From NCBI GenBank assembly GCA_933207985.1, contig OW240913.1, forward strand, positions 358,274,943 through 358,338,942: a DNA stretch of 64,000 nt, in the 5' to 3' direction. This document shows positions 47,901-60,400 of this stretch, piece after piece. Below the pieces are notes generated by a model, which saw nothing but the letters and a program-made list of their open reading frames with translations, was not told the DNA's origin and did no database searches. Origin of the DNA: Pelobates cultripes. Its lineage: Eukaryota; Chordata; Amphibia; Anura; Pelobatidae. Numbering within the stretch: position 1 is the first letter of the stretch; the number at the start of each line of letters is the position of its first letter. A program made the position numbers and the translations under genes.

Positions 47901-50900
47901 GGCTGGGTTACTGTGGGGAAGGGACTTTGATTACAGGGCCACTTTAAGTCATCATTTAGAGAAAGGTTATGAAAGTAAACAAATGCAGTTAAAATATGGT
48001 TAATTTCGGAAGAAGGAATATAAACTCTTACCTTTCACTTAAGAGGTTTCTGCTCTGCTCCGGTCCTCCCTCCTCACCACCTGTTCCTTAGATCATATTC
48101 TCTCATAATTTATATGCACTCTGTCTCTTGCTCTCCCTCTCACTAAAAATTTAAATCTTTCCCTTTCTTCTGGCATATTTCCTTCACCCTTCAAGCATGC
48201 AACCGAAACCCAGATTCTGAAAACGTCCAACCTTGACCCCACCTCCCTATTAAACTACCACCCTATCTCACTAGTGCCGTTTCCCTCCAAGATCCTTGAG
48301 AGAGTTGTGTTTGCGAGCTTGACAGACTTCCTCGAATCCACTTCAGTCTGGATTCCGCGCTTGTCACTCTGTCAAAATGGCTGTGACCAAAGTGTCCAAC
48401 AATTTAATCTCTGCTAAATCTTACGGCCATTACTCTATCCTAATTCTCCTTGATCTTTAAGCGGCTTTGGCACTGTTGGTCATCAACAGCTTCTTCTCAT
48501 TCTCTGTAATCTCACTTTATAGGATATTGCTCTATCCTGGTGCTCCTACCTCTCCCAGCGCTCTGTCAGTGTTTCTTTCTCTGGCTCTGCGTCTTCCTCC
48601 TAACCCCTCTCTATTGGCATTCCCCAAGATTCTGTACTCTGTCACCTACTGTTCTCTATCTATACTGACTCCCTTGGCTTCCGTTATCATTTATATGCAG
48701 ATGACATGAAAATCTGCCTGTTCTCTTCTGATCTGTCTCCGCCCATCTTGACTCATATCATCTTACTGCCTCTCTGCGATTTCCAACTGGAAACCTGCTC
48801 AATTCCTTAAACTCAACAAGTCCAAAACCGAACTTCTGGTCTTTCATCCCTCAAGTGTTGCTACTGCCATGTCTGTCTCCCTCCAAGTCAATGGCGCTAC
48901 TATCACCTCTACCTCGCAGGCTCGCTGCCTACGTGTGCTGTTTGACTCTGACCTCTCCTTCTCACCTTCTCTCCAAATCCTTCCATCTTAAAAACATAGC
49001 GCGTATCTGCCCCTATTTAACACCAGATGCGGCTAAGGTGCTGGTCCATATCACTGTCTTCTCTCACTTTGACTACTGCAATCCACTTCTCAGTGGTCTT
49101 ATGTGTTCCCAGATTGCACAGTTGCAATCTATAATGAATGTGGAGGCAAGGCTTATTTTTCTATCTGCCCTCACCTCCCATTCCTATTCCCTCTGTCAGC
49201 CCCTACATTGGCTTCCAGTAAGATATAGGGCTCAATTTAAGATTCTGGTGTTTGCTAACAAGTCCCTACATAATACTGCTTCAACCTACCTATCCTCCCT
49301 AATACACAAGTATGTCCCGTCTAGGCCACTGTGCTCTGCAGAAGACCTCTGTCTGTACTCCCACCTCTGATGTTCACATTCAAGACTTTTCCAGGGCTGC
49401 ACCTTTTCTGTGGAACTTCCTTTCCTTCTCCGTTAGACTTTCACCCAGTCTCCATTTCTTAAAAAATTCATTGAAAACCTACTTCTTCAGAAAAGTGTAT
49501 CAATTAAACTGTTAGCAGGTTTTCATCCCCACATCCTGACTCCTCTCCTGCAACTGTCAAAAATAACCACCTAAGCCCTCAGAGAAAACTTTTCTAGCAA
49601 CCTATTTCATTACCCCTTGAAACGGACCGTTTCAGCACACAAGGGGTTAAAAATCGTTTAGGCGATATTACCCTTTTAAATACACGAACAGCTGCTGCAA
49701 GCACCAATCTCCCGAATTGCAAACACATGAATACTCAAACTCCCGAACAGGAAACACACAAATTCACCAACTCCCAAACCGGAAACACACAAATTCACCA
49801 ACTCCCGAACACACGAATACTGTTAAACAGCCGAACAGGAAAAAACATATGAACAGCTTACACTCCTGGCAGTCGCACTGTAACAGCATACAATCCAATT
49901 CCCCCCTATAACGAGACGACACTTTGTTTGAGGGTCAAGCAGAATCTGATTTACTGGGGCTAACTGCCCGGCTTTTATGCAGGTCTCCCACCTGGTGGAC
50001 ACTCCCCTAGGGGACCAGATGGAAGACTGGGAAACATATTGGACATTGACCAATCACAAGCTTACAATCCCACAATGCATCACAATCCCTCCTCTCTGTC
50101 CTGGAGATAATTGGGAAGTAATCCAATTATCTCCAAGGACAGAGGCAAAACTCCATTAACCACATGGCAGACAAAGGACAATAAAATACATAAAATTACA
50201 TACTGTTACATTTATCACATAGAACATACACATTCTACCTATCCCCAGATAGCTTAGATCTGAGCACCCATTACTACCGGATGATGCTCAGATCACATAC
50301 ATACAGTTCAATCACCATGGAGCCAAAGTCTTTGATATAGTCTTTCAGTATACAGCTGGGCTCCATGGCATAACTCAAAAAAGTAAAAAATACAAGAAAG
50401 GGCTGCGCTTAGATAAAACTTTAAATAATACTGAAAGTCCAGATAAAATCAATGGATAAAAAGAGAAAGTCTTCGGTGGCAATGTCCATTGAAATCGTAT
50501 TATGTAATGGTACTTGGTCCGAAACAGTAGTCTTGCTTATTATCTTCCTTATGGACCGTCTCATATGCAAGAGACAAGAACAAATACAGAGCCAAAATAG
50601 TGTAGTATATCTTGAATAAAAAAGTAAGTTGAAATGTAAAACTTGATTGCAAACTCACATTTAAAAGAGCTAGAACCCGCTCTGGTATAGAGGGCGTACA
50701 GCGGTTTAGATCCCCGCTTGTAGGATAGGGAATGACTTTCCTTTGCGTACTTCCTCCTTCCGTAGTATGAAAGACACTCGAAATAAAAAGAGACAGCCAA
50801 TAGTGTTCTCTGCGTAAAACTTTGAATAAAATATATGAAAATAAAAGTGGATACTCACAAGACAGGAGCAGATCAACTGCTCCTGGTAGTTCGCGTTGGT

Positions 50901-53900
50901 GGTATAATCCCCACCTAGGATTGCTTGGAGTCCAGCGAATAAAAAGGAATGATGCCAGGTAACAATAATAAATATATGTGTATAAAAAGATAAATGGTAC
51001 AATAAAAGGTTACCAAATATACATTAATATTTAAAATTACACAATATAAAAACCATAAACGCGTTTCGCCAATCGGCGTTATCAATATGGGTAAAGAACC
51101 TGATACCTGGCAGTGGATCCTTTAAATAACATATACAAACATTCAAAAATTGGCGCCAAAATTTGGGCAGCCAATCAGGATTCAAGTAAGAATACATATG
51201 TTAAAACATAATTAAAACAAGTTTGGTTAGATACATATAAAACAAGATTAAAATAACTATTTAGAAAATCAAATTTTAAATTGAAAATGAACTTTGCATA
51301 AAATAAATATAATGATGCACGGTCACATGACCGGCATCACAACCGAGGGGGGTGATGGGACATGTAGTATGACGCCGGCAGGCACAGCGCAGCCGCCGGC
51401 GTCATGAGAAGGGGCGGGCAACTGGCGTCAACTCGCATAGGGGATGCGGTCGAGAACACTATTGGCTGTCTCTTTTTATTCGAGTGTCTTTCATACTACG
51501 GAAGGAGGAAGTACGCAAAGCAAAGTCATTCCATATCCTACAAGCGGGGATCTAAACCGCTGTACGCCCCAGAGCGGGTTCTAGCTCTTTTAAAAGTGAG
51601 TTTGCAATCAAGTTTTACATTTCAACTTCCTTTTTTATTCAAAATATACTACACTATTTTGGCTCTGTATTTGTTCTTATCTCTTGCATATGAGACGGTC
51701 CATAAGGAAGATAATAAGCAAGACTACTGTTTCGGACCAAGTACCATTACATAATACGATTTCAACGGACATTGCCAGATAAGACTTTCTCTTTTTATCC
51801 ATTGATTTTATCTGGACTTTCAGTATTATTTAAAATTTTATCTAAGCGCAGCCCTTTCTTGTATTTTTTTACTTTTTTGAGTTATGCCATGGAGCCCAGC
51901 TGTATACTGAAAGACTATATGAAAGACTTTGGCTCCGTGGTGATTGAACTGTATGTATGTGATCTGAGCACCATCCGGTAGTAATGGGTGCTCAGATCTA
52001 AGCTATCTGGGGATAGGTAGAATGTGTATGTTCTATGTGATAAATGTAGCAGTATGTAATTTTATGTATTTTATTGTCCTTTGTCTGCCATGTGGTTAAT
52101 GGAGTTTGCCTCTGTCCTTGGAGATAATTGGATTACTTCCCAATTATCTCCAGGACAGAGAGGAGGGATTGTGATGCATTGTGGGATTGTAAGCTTGTGA
52201 TTGGCCAGATAAGACTTTCTCTTTTTATCCACTGATTTTATCTGGACTTTCAGTATTATTTAAAGTTTTATCTAAGCGCAGCCCTTTCTTGTATTTTTTA
52301 CTTTTTTGTGTTTTGTCTTAAGGGTTCTTGAGGGATTCCCTTATAGGGTTGCTGCTAATTTGTGTTATTTAGCGCTCACTCATTGTTCTGGTTTTATTCC
52401 ATGGCATAACTATCTGGGGTAGCATGGTTTAAACAGTAAAGTACCGAATGGACCGGTGTTCGGATAATTGACTACAGGTAGGAGAAGGGAGGTCGGTGGC
52501 TCAGCGGTGTTCGTGACTTTAACAGTCCGCAGAAAGGTACGAACCAGCCTTTCTGCAGGGAAAAAGAACAGTGTTAAACATGGGGCCATAGTCTAAAGGG
52601 AGCAGGCGAGCAACCAGGCTCCTCCAGTGGCCAGTTGCGAGGCTGGTTCCGCCACACCCCTACTTTTACTCCTTTGTGTCACTATACCCCTCTAGTATGT
52701 AAGCTCATTGAGTAGGGCCCTCTGTTCCTGTGCGTCCAACTTGTCTGGTTACAATTCGTGTGTGTTAGTCCTCCCATTGTACAGCGTTACTGAATTTGTA
52801 AGCATTATAAAAATAATAAAATAATAAATAAGACAGAAACAACTTGATCAACTATTCCAACAAGATGAATTACACATCTCCCCTAGATACAGAAGTGCAT
52901 ATTGTAACGGCTACCCAGGTAGTAAGGGGGTATCAGCCGTTGGAGACGTCCTTTTCCTGGCAAGCTGCTGTATAGTAATGGAGTTACTTATTCCCATCCA
53001 CAAGATCCAAGAGTAGAGTCATGCATAGCTGTCAAAAGGAGCAAGGTATTTGTGCAGTAAATCCCCTTCCAAGAACGAGACAAGGCTCCGTTTTGAAGGG
53101 TCAAGCAGAACTGGGTTTTATTGATAAGGATTCTCCTTTTATGCAATTCTGCCCTTGGGAGGACGACACCTACATAATTAGTACAGTAACCAATAACAAA
53201 CATGGTACATCCCACACGTCTCCTCCCCTCAGATAAACAGTTAACATAATTAACACACACACATTTTTACCCTAGTTTTGGATGTACCACAAATACTTGG
53301 GGTACACCCTTAAATCTAGTATCCCCAGATAGCCCTCATCTAGGGGAACAACATATTATAAAATCATCCCATTCGGTTAAAGTGTTCGGGAGTTATGGGA
53401 CTTTAAAGTTTTGACCGACCGCATAGGCACACTAGCCGAAAATAGTTCCATAAGTTTTGACCTTGCGGTCGGTCCTCGTTCGTGTGGTGAAAAGGCACGA
53501 AAATCCTGCCATCCATGCATATCCTGCTGGTCGCTGAAATCCCTGTATGTAGTATATCCTATCCACCGAACGGCAGGGCGTTCAGTAGTTTTAGCATGAA
53601 TTTACGGTGTTATGGAGGTTTCAGCGGTGTTCGCCTACTCGATTTTATTCCAGACACTCGACGGCAATTCACAGCTGTTCGTGCGTTAAGATGGCCACAA
53701 ACACGTGCAAAAGTCCCAAAATGGCGGCCACCTAGGATCTGAAACAAAGGATTTGTGCATTTCTCACATGAATGGTAAATGCCGGCCTGGGAGATAAAAT
53801 ACCACATAATTGAATAGCAGGGTGGCCCGGTGTTCGGTAGTTTGTATTCGTATTTGTGCCTGCTGAGTCCCTACCGCATGGATCGCACAAATAGACGAAT

Positions 53901-56900
53901 ACTGGCAACAAAAGTCCCGAACTGTGCTACAATAATCCACATAAACCAGGTAAGCATATTCCCTTGTATCTTTAGTCTCGGTTAGTGCTAAATATTTCCA
54001 GGCAAAGGGTAAAGTTCTGTTACAAATATTTTTCTTTTATTTGAGAATTGCATCGTCAGTATTTTCTTACAGGGTATACCGGAAAGTCCAAATGGCCCCA
54101 TACCAAAAGGGCAAACCAATACCATATGGGGCCATTTGGACTGAAATATTCAAACATTGTTCACATTATTTAACAATGTCCAGATTTTGCAAGGTAGACC
54201 CAAATGAGCTTGAATTTTGTCTGAATTTCAGACAAACTAAAAGTTTAAAACTAGTAACTGGGAAGTCATTAAAGGACCACTATAGGCACCCAGACCACTT
54301 CAGCTTAATGAAGTGGTCTGGGTGCCAGGTCCAGCTAGGGTTAACCTTTTTTTCTATAAACCTAGCAGTTTCAGAGAAACGTCTCATTGACAGCCACTAG
54401 AGGGCTTCTGCGCTTCTCACTGTGAAAATCAGAGTGAGAAGACGCCATCGTCTATAGGAAAGCATTGTGAATGCTTTCCTATGGACTGGCTGAATGCGCG
54501 CGCGGCACATGCCGCGCATGCGCATTCAGCCGATGACAACGAGAAGGAGGAGGAGAGGAGGAGAGTCCCCTGCCTGGTGCTGGAGAAAGAGTTAAATTTA
54601 ACCCCTTCCTCACCCTAGAGCCCGGCAGGAGGGGGCCCTGAGGGTGGGGGCAACCGGCAGGAGGGGGCCCTGAGGGTGGGGGCAAGGGGTTATGCATAAA
54701 AGCTATGTGTGGCACAATAAAATCACATTATTCTCCCAGAGCTGTGTCTCATCGAGTTACTGTCAGCGGTTCCAGAGTGGCTGAGGGAAGGAATTAGCAG
54801 ATGTAACTGGTCTGGGTTACCCAGAGTCCGCTACACAGTATACATGCTTCCTCCTGCCACATGGCAGGTGGGGTGAAAGGCAGGTTTAATAGTGGCAAAA
54901 CGAGTATGTTTTCCTGGCACTATAGTGGTCCTTTAAGCTTTAAAGGGGGATTCAAAACAAGTAATAAAATTAATAAAATAAGGACGTCCCTCTGCCTCCA
55001 CCAGTGACAAGCGGGTGGGGGCTATTATAATATTAGTAGGGCCTAGTGTTCCCTCTCTGGCCTGCACCCATTGGTGGTGGTCCTAATCCTAATAGTCAGG
55101 GGTGATGACCTAGTGACCCACGAGAGCCCCACCAGTGAGCGACGTGTGAGAGCTTTAATTGATTAAACACTGGACAGGTGGGTCGACATGCCAGCCACCA
55201 GTTTTAAACTTTCAGTATGTAGCAGAACCACTGCTTAGTTATATGTTTCCCCTTGTATTGTGTGTTTTCCCCTGTATTTCGTGTTCTGTGCCTTGTTCTC
55301 CTGCTTGAGAGCGACCATATGAACAGAACCCATTTGTCTTCCGATCGATGACCACCCCGGTGCCCCATTAGAATGTTCACCCCAATTTATTAGAACGTTC
55401 ACACCCATAACATAAGTGCAAAACCGCAAGGGAGGTAATTAATGAGTGCTCCCCTGGGTGGCCGCCATTTCTTACAGACGAACACCAACCAGAGGGAGCA
55501 TTCATATCCCGAAAGGAGACGGAAATGTATGGTGTGGGATTATAAGGGTTGGGGGGACACTTTTGGGGCACTGGCTAGTTTGGTGGGCTTTCTGTGCCTG
55601 GGAGACAAAGACTAGGTGCCTTTTCCCGCGCCCGGACTCCCAGGCACAGAGGATCCTGGAATGAAGACCCCTGTCGTTTGGTGTGGGAGACCCCTTGTAT
55701 GTAGTGCGGGCTTTCTGTACCTGGGAGACAAAGTGACTAGGTCCCTTTTCCCGTGCCTGGGTTCCCAGGGACAGAGGATCCTGGGATAGAAACTCCTGTG
55801 TATCTGTGTGGAAGACCCGTTGCAAGGGGTTATGCATAAAAGCTATGTGTGGCACAATAAAATCACGTTATTCTCCCAGAGCTGTGTCTCATCGAGTTAC
55901 TGTCAGGAATGGGTGTCTTTACATTGTAAGCGGTTCCAGAGTGGCTGAGGGAAGGAATTAGCAGATGTAACTGGTCTGGGTTACCCAGAGTCCGCTACAC
56001 AGTATACATGCTTCCTCCTGCCACACGGCAGGTGGGGTGAAAGGCAGGTTTAAAATCTCCCTTGTAGTAATATGAAGGGCTTACTGACTGTGATAGACTT
56101 TTTATTAATTTATTTTAACTTGCTAGCCAGGCACCACATAATTAATCCTTGCAAAGCAAAGGGTTATTTAACTATTTGTCTGCTGGCTTCTAGGTCTGCT
56201 AGCCGACACATGGTCCTTCAAATTATGATTATCTAAAATCTGTTTAATTGCACTAGGCTCCTTTTGATGTTCAATTACTGTATATTGCGATGTAACCTTA
56301 TAGGTGCCCATGTAAAAGTCTCTTTCCAATGTAATCCTTTAATCTCTTTAATTACTTGTGCAGAGTTTTTTACATAAGAAGGTGATTTGATCACATATTT
56401 CTGTAGATACAAGTCTACATACTCTGATATATTACTTTTTGAGGGACCCAAACCCACAAATAATGTGTCTTCCTGGTGGGTTTACCAAATTTGTATGAAC
56501 TTTGGGCAGGTGATAAAAAACAGCAATTCTAGAGACTTTGACAAAAAGATAATCAGATTCAGCCTTCGTAATGATTTGCTTATTAAAAGTTAATAGTTAA
56601 TATTAACTTTATTTATATTTAATAGTTGTAATAATTGTTGCTTAGAAGCTTTAATTAGATTTTCTTTTAACATACTATATGTGATTCTATCTCCTAAAAT
56701 TCTAAAAGCTTAATTTAAGTACATTGATCTATCCATTATTACTATCCCTCCACCATTATCCGCTTGTTTTATTACAACGTTATATGTTTCCCTGAGATTC
56801 ATAATAGTGGTTTTTTATGCTTTGGATAACATTTCATCCTTTATTTTCTCGAAATCATTTAAAACCATTTTCCAAAACACTGGGAATATTCTCCTCTATC

Positions 56901-57391
56901 CCACGTGGGAAAAATTTTCTATTTAGGTTTCAGTCCAGAGTGTATTATATTTGGTCATCAATTCTTTCTTTAGGGATCAAATTAAAACCTTTTTTAATCA
57001 TAAGGTCATAGTTATTTTCCTTTCAAAAAATATTTTTACCGTTCATTTACTATGAAATTTCTGTATATCGATAAATAATTTGAAATTAATAGGACCTTTT
57101 TGTGGAGGGAATTTAAGTCCTTTCCTTAATACTTTTCATTGTTCTTGTGTAAGGTCATGTTTCGAAAGATTAAAAATGCCTTTAACTTTATTCTCCTTAC
57201 TTCTTAGTGCTGAGTTTCTACCCCCTGAAAGTCCTCCTGTCTTCCCTCAAGGTTTTGAAGTTTTCTTCTTTTAAATGGGGTCTGTATCTCCAATGGTGCA
57301 TTTCTGGTTTTGTGTATCCAAGGGTTCTCTTTTTCGGGTCAGCTCATTCCTAATTATCTTTTGCCTAAAAAAAACTTCTGGATGTGTCTTG

Positions 57392-57426
<35 letters not shown>

Positions 57427-60400
57427 TATATAGGGCCATCACATTCCGTAGTGCTGTACAATGGGTGGACTAACAGACATGTCATTGTAACCAGACAACT
57501 GCACGTACAGGAACAGAGAGGTGGAGGGCCCTGCTCAATGAGCTTACATTCTAGCGGGAGTGGGGTATAGTAACACAAAGGGTAAAAGTATGGGTACGAA
57601 GAAAGTTGTTAGAAAAGTATTCACTGAGGGCTTAGTAGGTAATTTATGACAGTTGCAGGAGAGGAGTAATGGAGGGTGGGGGATAAAAACCTGCTAACAG
57701 TTTAATTGGTATGCTTTCTTGAAGAAGTGAGTTTTCAATGATTTTTTGAATGAGTTGAGACTGGGTGAAATTCTTACGGAGAAGGGAAGGGAGTTCCACA
57801 GAAGAGGTGCAGCCCTGGAAAAGTCTTGGAGGCAAGCTTTAGAGGTGGGAGCATGGACAGAAGATATACGTAGGTCTTTGGCAGAGCATAGGGGCCTCGA
57901 CGGGACATACTTGTGTATTAGGGAGTGTGACGAGAGCAATCTCGCCACATTGCATTGGAGAAGCCTGGTTGCTCGCCTGCTGCCTTTGGATTATGGCCCC
58001 ATGTTAAAAGACCTTGTTTCCCCTGCAGAAAAGACTTATTTGTGCTTTTCTGCCCGGTGTTCGGTAGATTCAATCTACCGAACAACCGCACGAATGACTA
58101 GGCCACCTGGGAGCTGGAGTGTGCCGGCAATTAGCCTCCCAGAAGCTGTGGTTAACCGCAGCTTAATTGACGAATACTGGGTGGCCGCCATTCGTATACC
58201 GAACATGAGGTTGCGGCCATTTTAAACATGCGAACGCACAGTGGTGATCGACGCCTAACTTATGGAACTAAAAACGGACACAGTTTGGCGCGAACACCGC
58301 TGAAGCCGCCAACCTCCCTTCTTGTTCGGTGGAAGTACACGAACGACCCCATATTCGGTAGTTGTACCTGACTGCACTATACCCAAGATAGGAATCCCAT
58401 GGAGCTCATTCGTATGAGAACTGACTTTGTGAAGACTTTGGGTCCATGGCGATTAAATTGTATTCGTGTGGTCTGAGCGCCATTCGCTTAATAATGTGCG
58501 CTCAGACCTGAGCTATCTGGGGATATGTTAAATGTATATCTTTACTGTAACTGTTCCAACATAGTGTATTTTAACAGTAATTCCTGTATTGGTATCCCCA
58601 CGTGCATAACGGCGATTTGCCTTTGTCCTGGGAGATAATTGAATTACTTCTCAATTATCTCCAGGGCAGAGGGGAGGAAGCCAGGATGCAATGTGTGAAT
58701 ATAATGTGACTGTGTGTCCTATTTTGCTGATTGTCTGTCTTTTGTCACAGTCTCCCATTTGGTCCCCTACGGGAGTGTCCACCAGGTGGGAGACCTGCAT
58801 AAATACTGGGCAGATAGCCCTCATTAAACAGACAACTGCTTGACCCTCAACACGGAGCTCTGTCTCGTCTTTGGGGGGATTTACTGAACGCTGATAGAGA
58901 CTGATTGCTAGGAGTGTAAGCCGCTTGGGTGCTTTTCCTAGCAGCGATTCGTATGGTTCCAGTTCGTGTGTTTGGAGTGCTATATTGTATGCCGTTCGGG
59001 AGATTCGAGCATTCCCTTATTTGCGGTTCGGGAGTTCGGTGTTCTACAGTAGCTGTGCCTGTATCTCTGGAAAGGGGACGATCGCCTAAACGGTTTTTAC
59101 CCCTTGTGTGCAAAACGGTCCATTACAGGGAGGATAGATTGGTTGGAGTAGGATTATGTAGGGACTTGTAAGCAAGCACCAGAATTTTAAATTGAGCCCT
59201 ATATGTAACTGGAAGCCAATCCAGGGACTGACAGAGCGGGGAGGCATGAGAGGTGCGAGCGGACAGGAAAATGAGCCTCGCCGCCGCATTCATTATAGAT
59301 TGTTCCTTTGATATTCTGGTATCTTATTAAATTATATTATTTTTATTACACAAACCTCATATTTTATATTCTTTCATTCCATAGGTATTCTAACATTCAT
59401 TTTCTTTTTCTCTGTGGTATTACCATATTGGTTCCTGTGCAGTCCTTTTCTATTCTATCTTCTTCTGTTAGGTGTATTTAAATTATTATTTGTAGAATAT
59501 TTGGCACTGAAAATCTTTTTAGGTCTTTGATGATTCTTATTCCATTCTCGTTTTCTACCACTTTGGAAATCGTCCTTCTTTATTAATAATAACCATCTTT
59601 CCATTTTCTCTATTTTCCCCTTAAGTTTTAAATTGTGTTCTTTTATGGATTCTTCACTTATTTCTTGATTAATATCAGCTTTCAGTTAATAAATTTCTTT
59701 TTGTTTCTCATTCTGAGTTTTTTTGTTGATATTCCACTAAAAGTCTTATTATTTGGAAGGAGCAGTTGTCTAAGGATTGATTTCATCTAGACATGAAGAC
59801 TTGGTCCTCATGTCCATGTGCAGATTGTTTATTCAAACCGAGACCTCTGGGTATTATACCCATCTTTAGATATTGTTTAAAATATTTGAAAACCCACCAC
59901 TTTCTTACTTCTTTTTCTGCTAATCTATCTAATTTATTAAAAGCAAATGTGCTATTAAACCTTGAATCTTAACCTCCATCTATGTATAATGTTTCCATTC
60001 TTTTAGCTCAGGCTTCTCGAATCGATGTAGTCATAAGCCTGCAGTATGCCTTACTGTGTTAACCTCTACCACTTCAGCTGGAAGGCTATTCCATGCATCC
60101 ACTACCCTCTCAATATACCCACAGTGTCAGCTAGAGTAGTGGATATTAAGTATAAAATATACTTATTTTGAAATCAAAATAAACAATCTCCCAAAAGACA
60201 ACCTTATTACAAAGTATATAGAAAAGCCAAAGCATATGGGATACGGCTGTATAGATCTAAAAAAGGAACATAAACACAAGAGGTTAAAAACCGTTCAGGC
60301 GATATTCCCCTTTCAGATGCACAGACAGCTACTGCAAGCACCCATCTCCCGAACTGCAAACTACACGAATTCTCCAACTCCTGAACAGGAAACTCACGAA

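Larger units (their letters stand above)
49618..52656 (-). mobile_element. Solo LTR, family A, with CCCCT target-site duplication and nested foldback
   Basis: TGAAACGGACC...CCGCCACA with CCCCT at 49613-49617 and 52657-52661. Removing the foldback C insertion and its duplication leaves about 1.0 kb, matching the other family-A LTRs. The shared hairpin lies at 50101-50135. Confidence 0.87.
57395..57925 (-). mobile_element. L2-type LINE (antisense), 3' part, inside Penelope
   Basis: (TTA)n at 57395-57425, then the inverted tail (CAATGGGTGGACTAACAGAC, GGGCCCTGCTCAATGAGC) and the RT C-terminus. It continues at 59128-59335 beyond the solo LTR. Confidence 0.88.
56200..59990 (-). mobile_element. Penelope-like retroelement relic (antisense), interrupted by L2
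   Basis: Read on the minus strand. The N-terminal region (59340-59990) gives [23 protein letters not shown] and then a basic [15 protein letters not shown] stretch. After an L2 insertion (57395-59335) it resumes with [34 protein letters not shown] (about 57000-57200) and the RT blocks [19 protein letters not shown] (about 56730-56790) and [13 protein letters not shown] (about 56390-56440). These are Penelope-family signatures. Several stops and frameshifts are present. The later RT and the GIY-YIG endonuclease are missing. Confidence 0.85.

Noticed and set aside
57746..58225. A 159-codon plus-strand frame
   Set aside because: It crosses the L2/LTR insertion junction at 57926, so it cannot be an ancestral gene.
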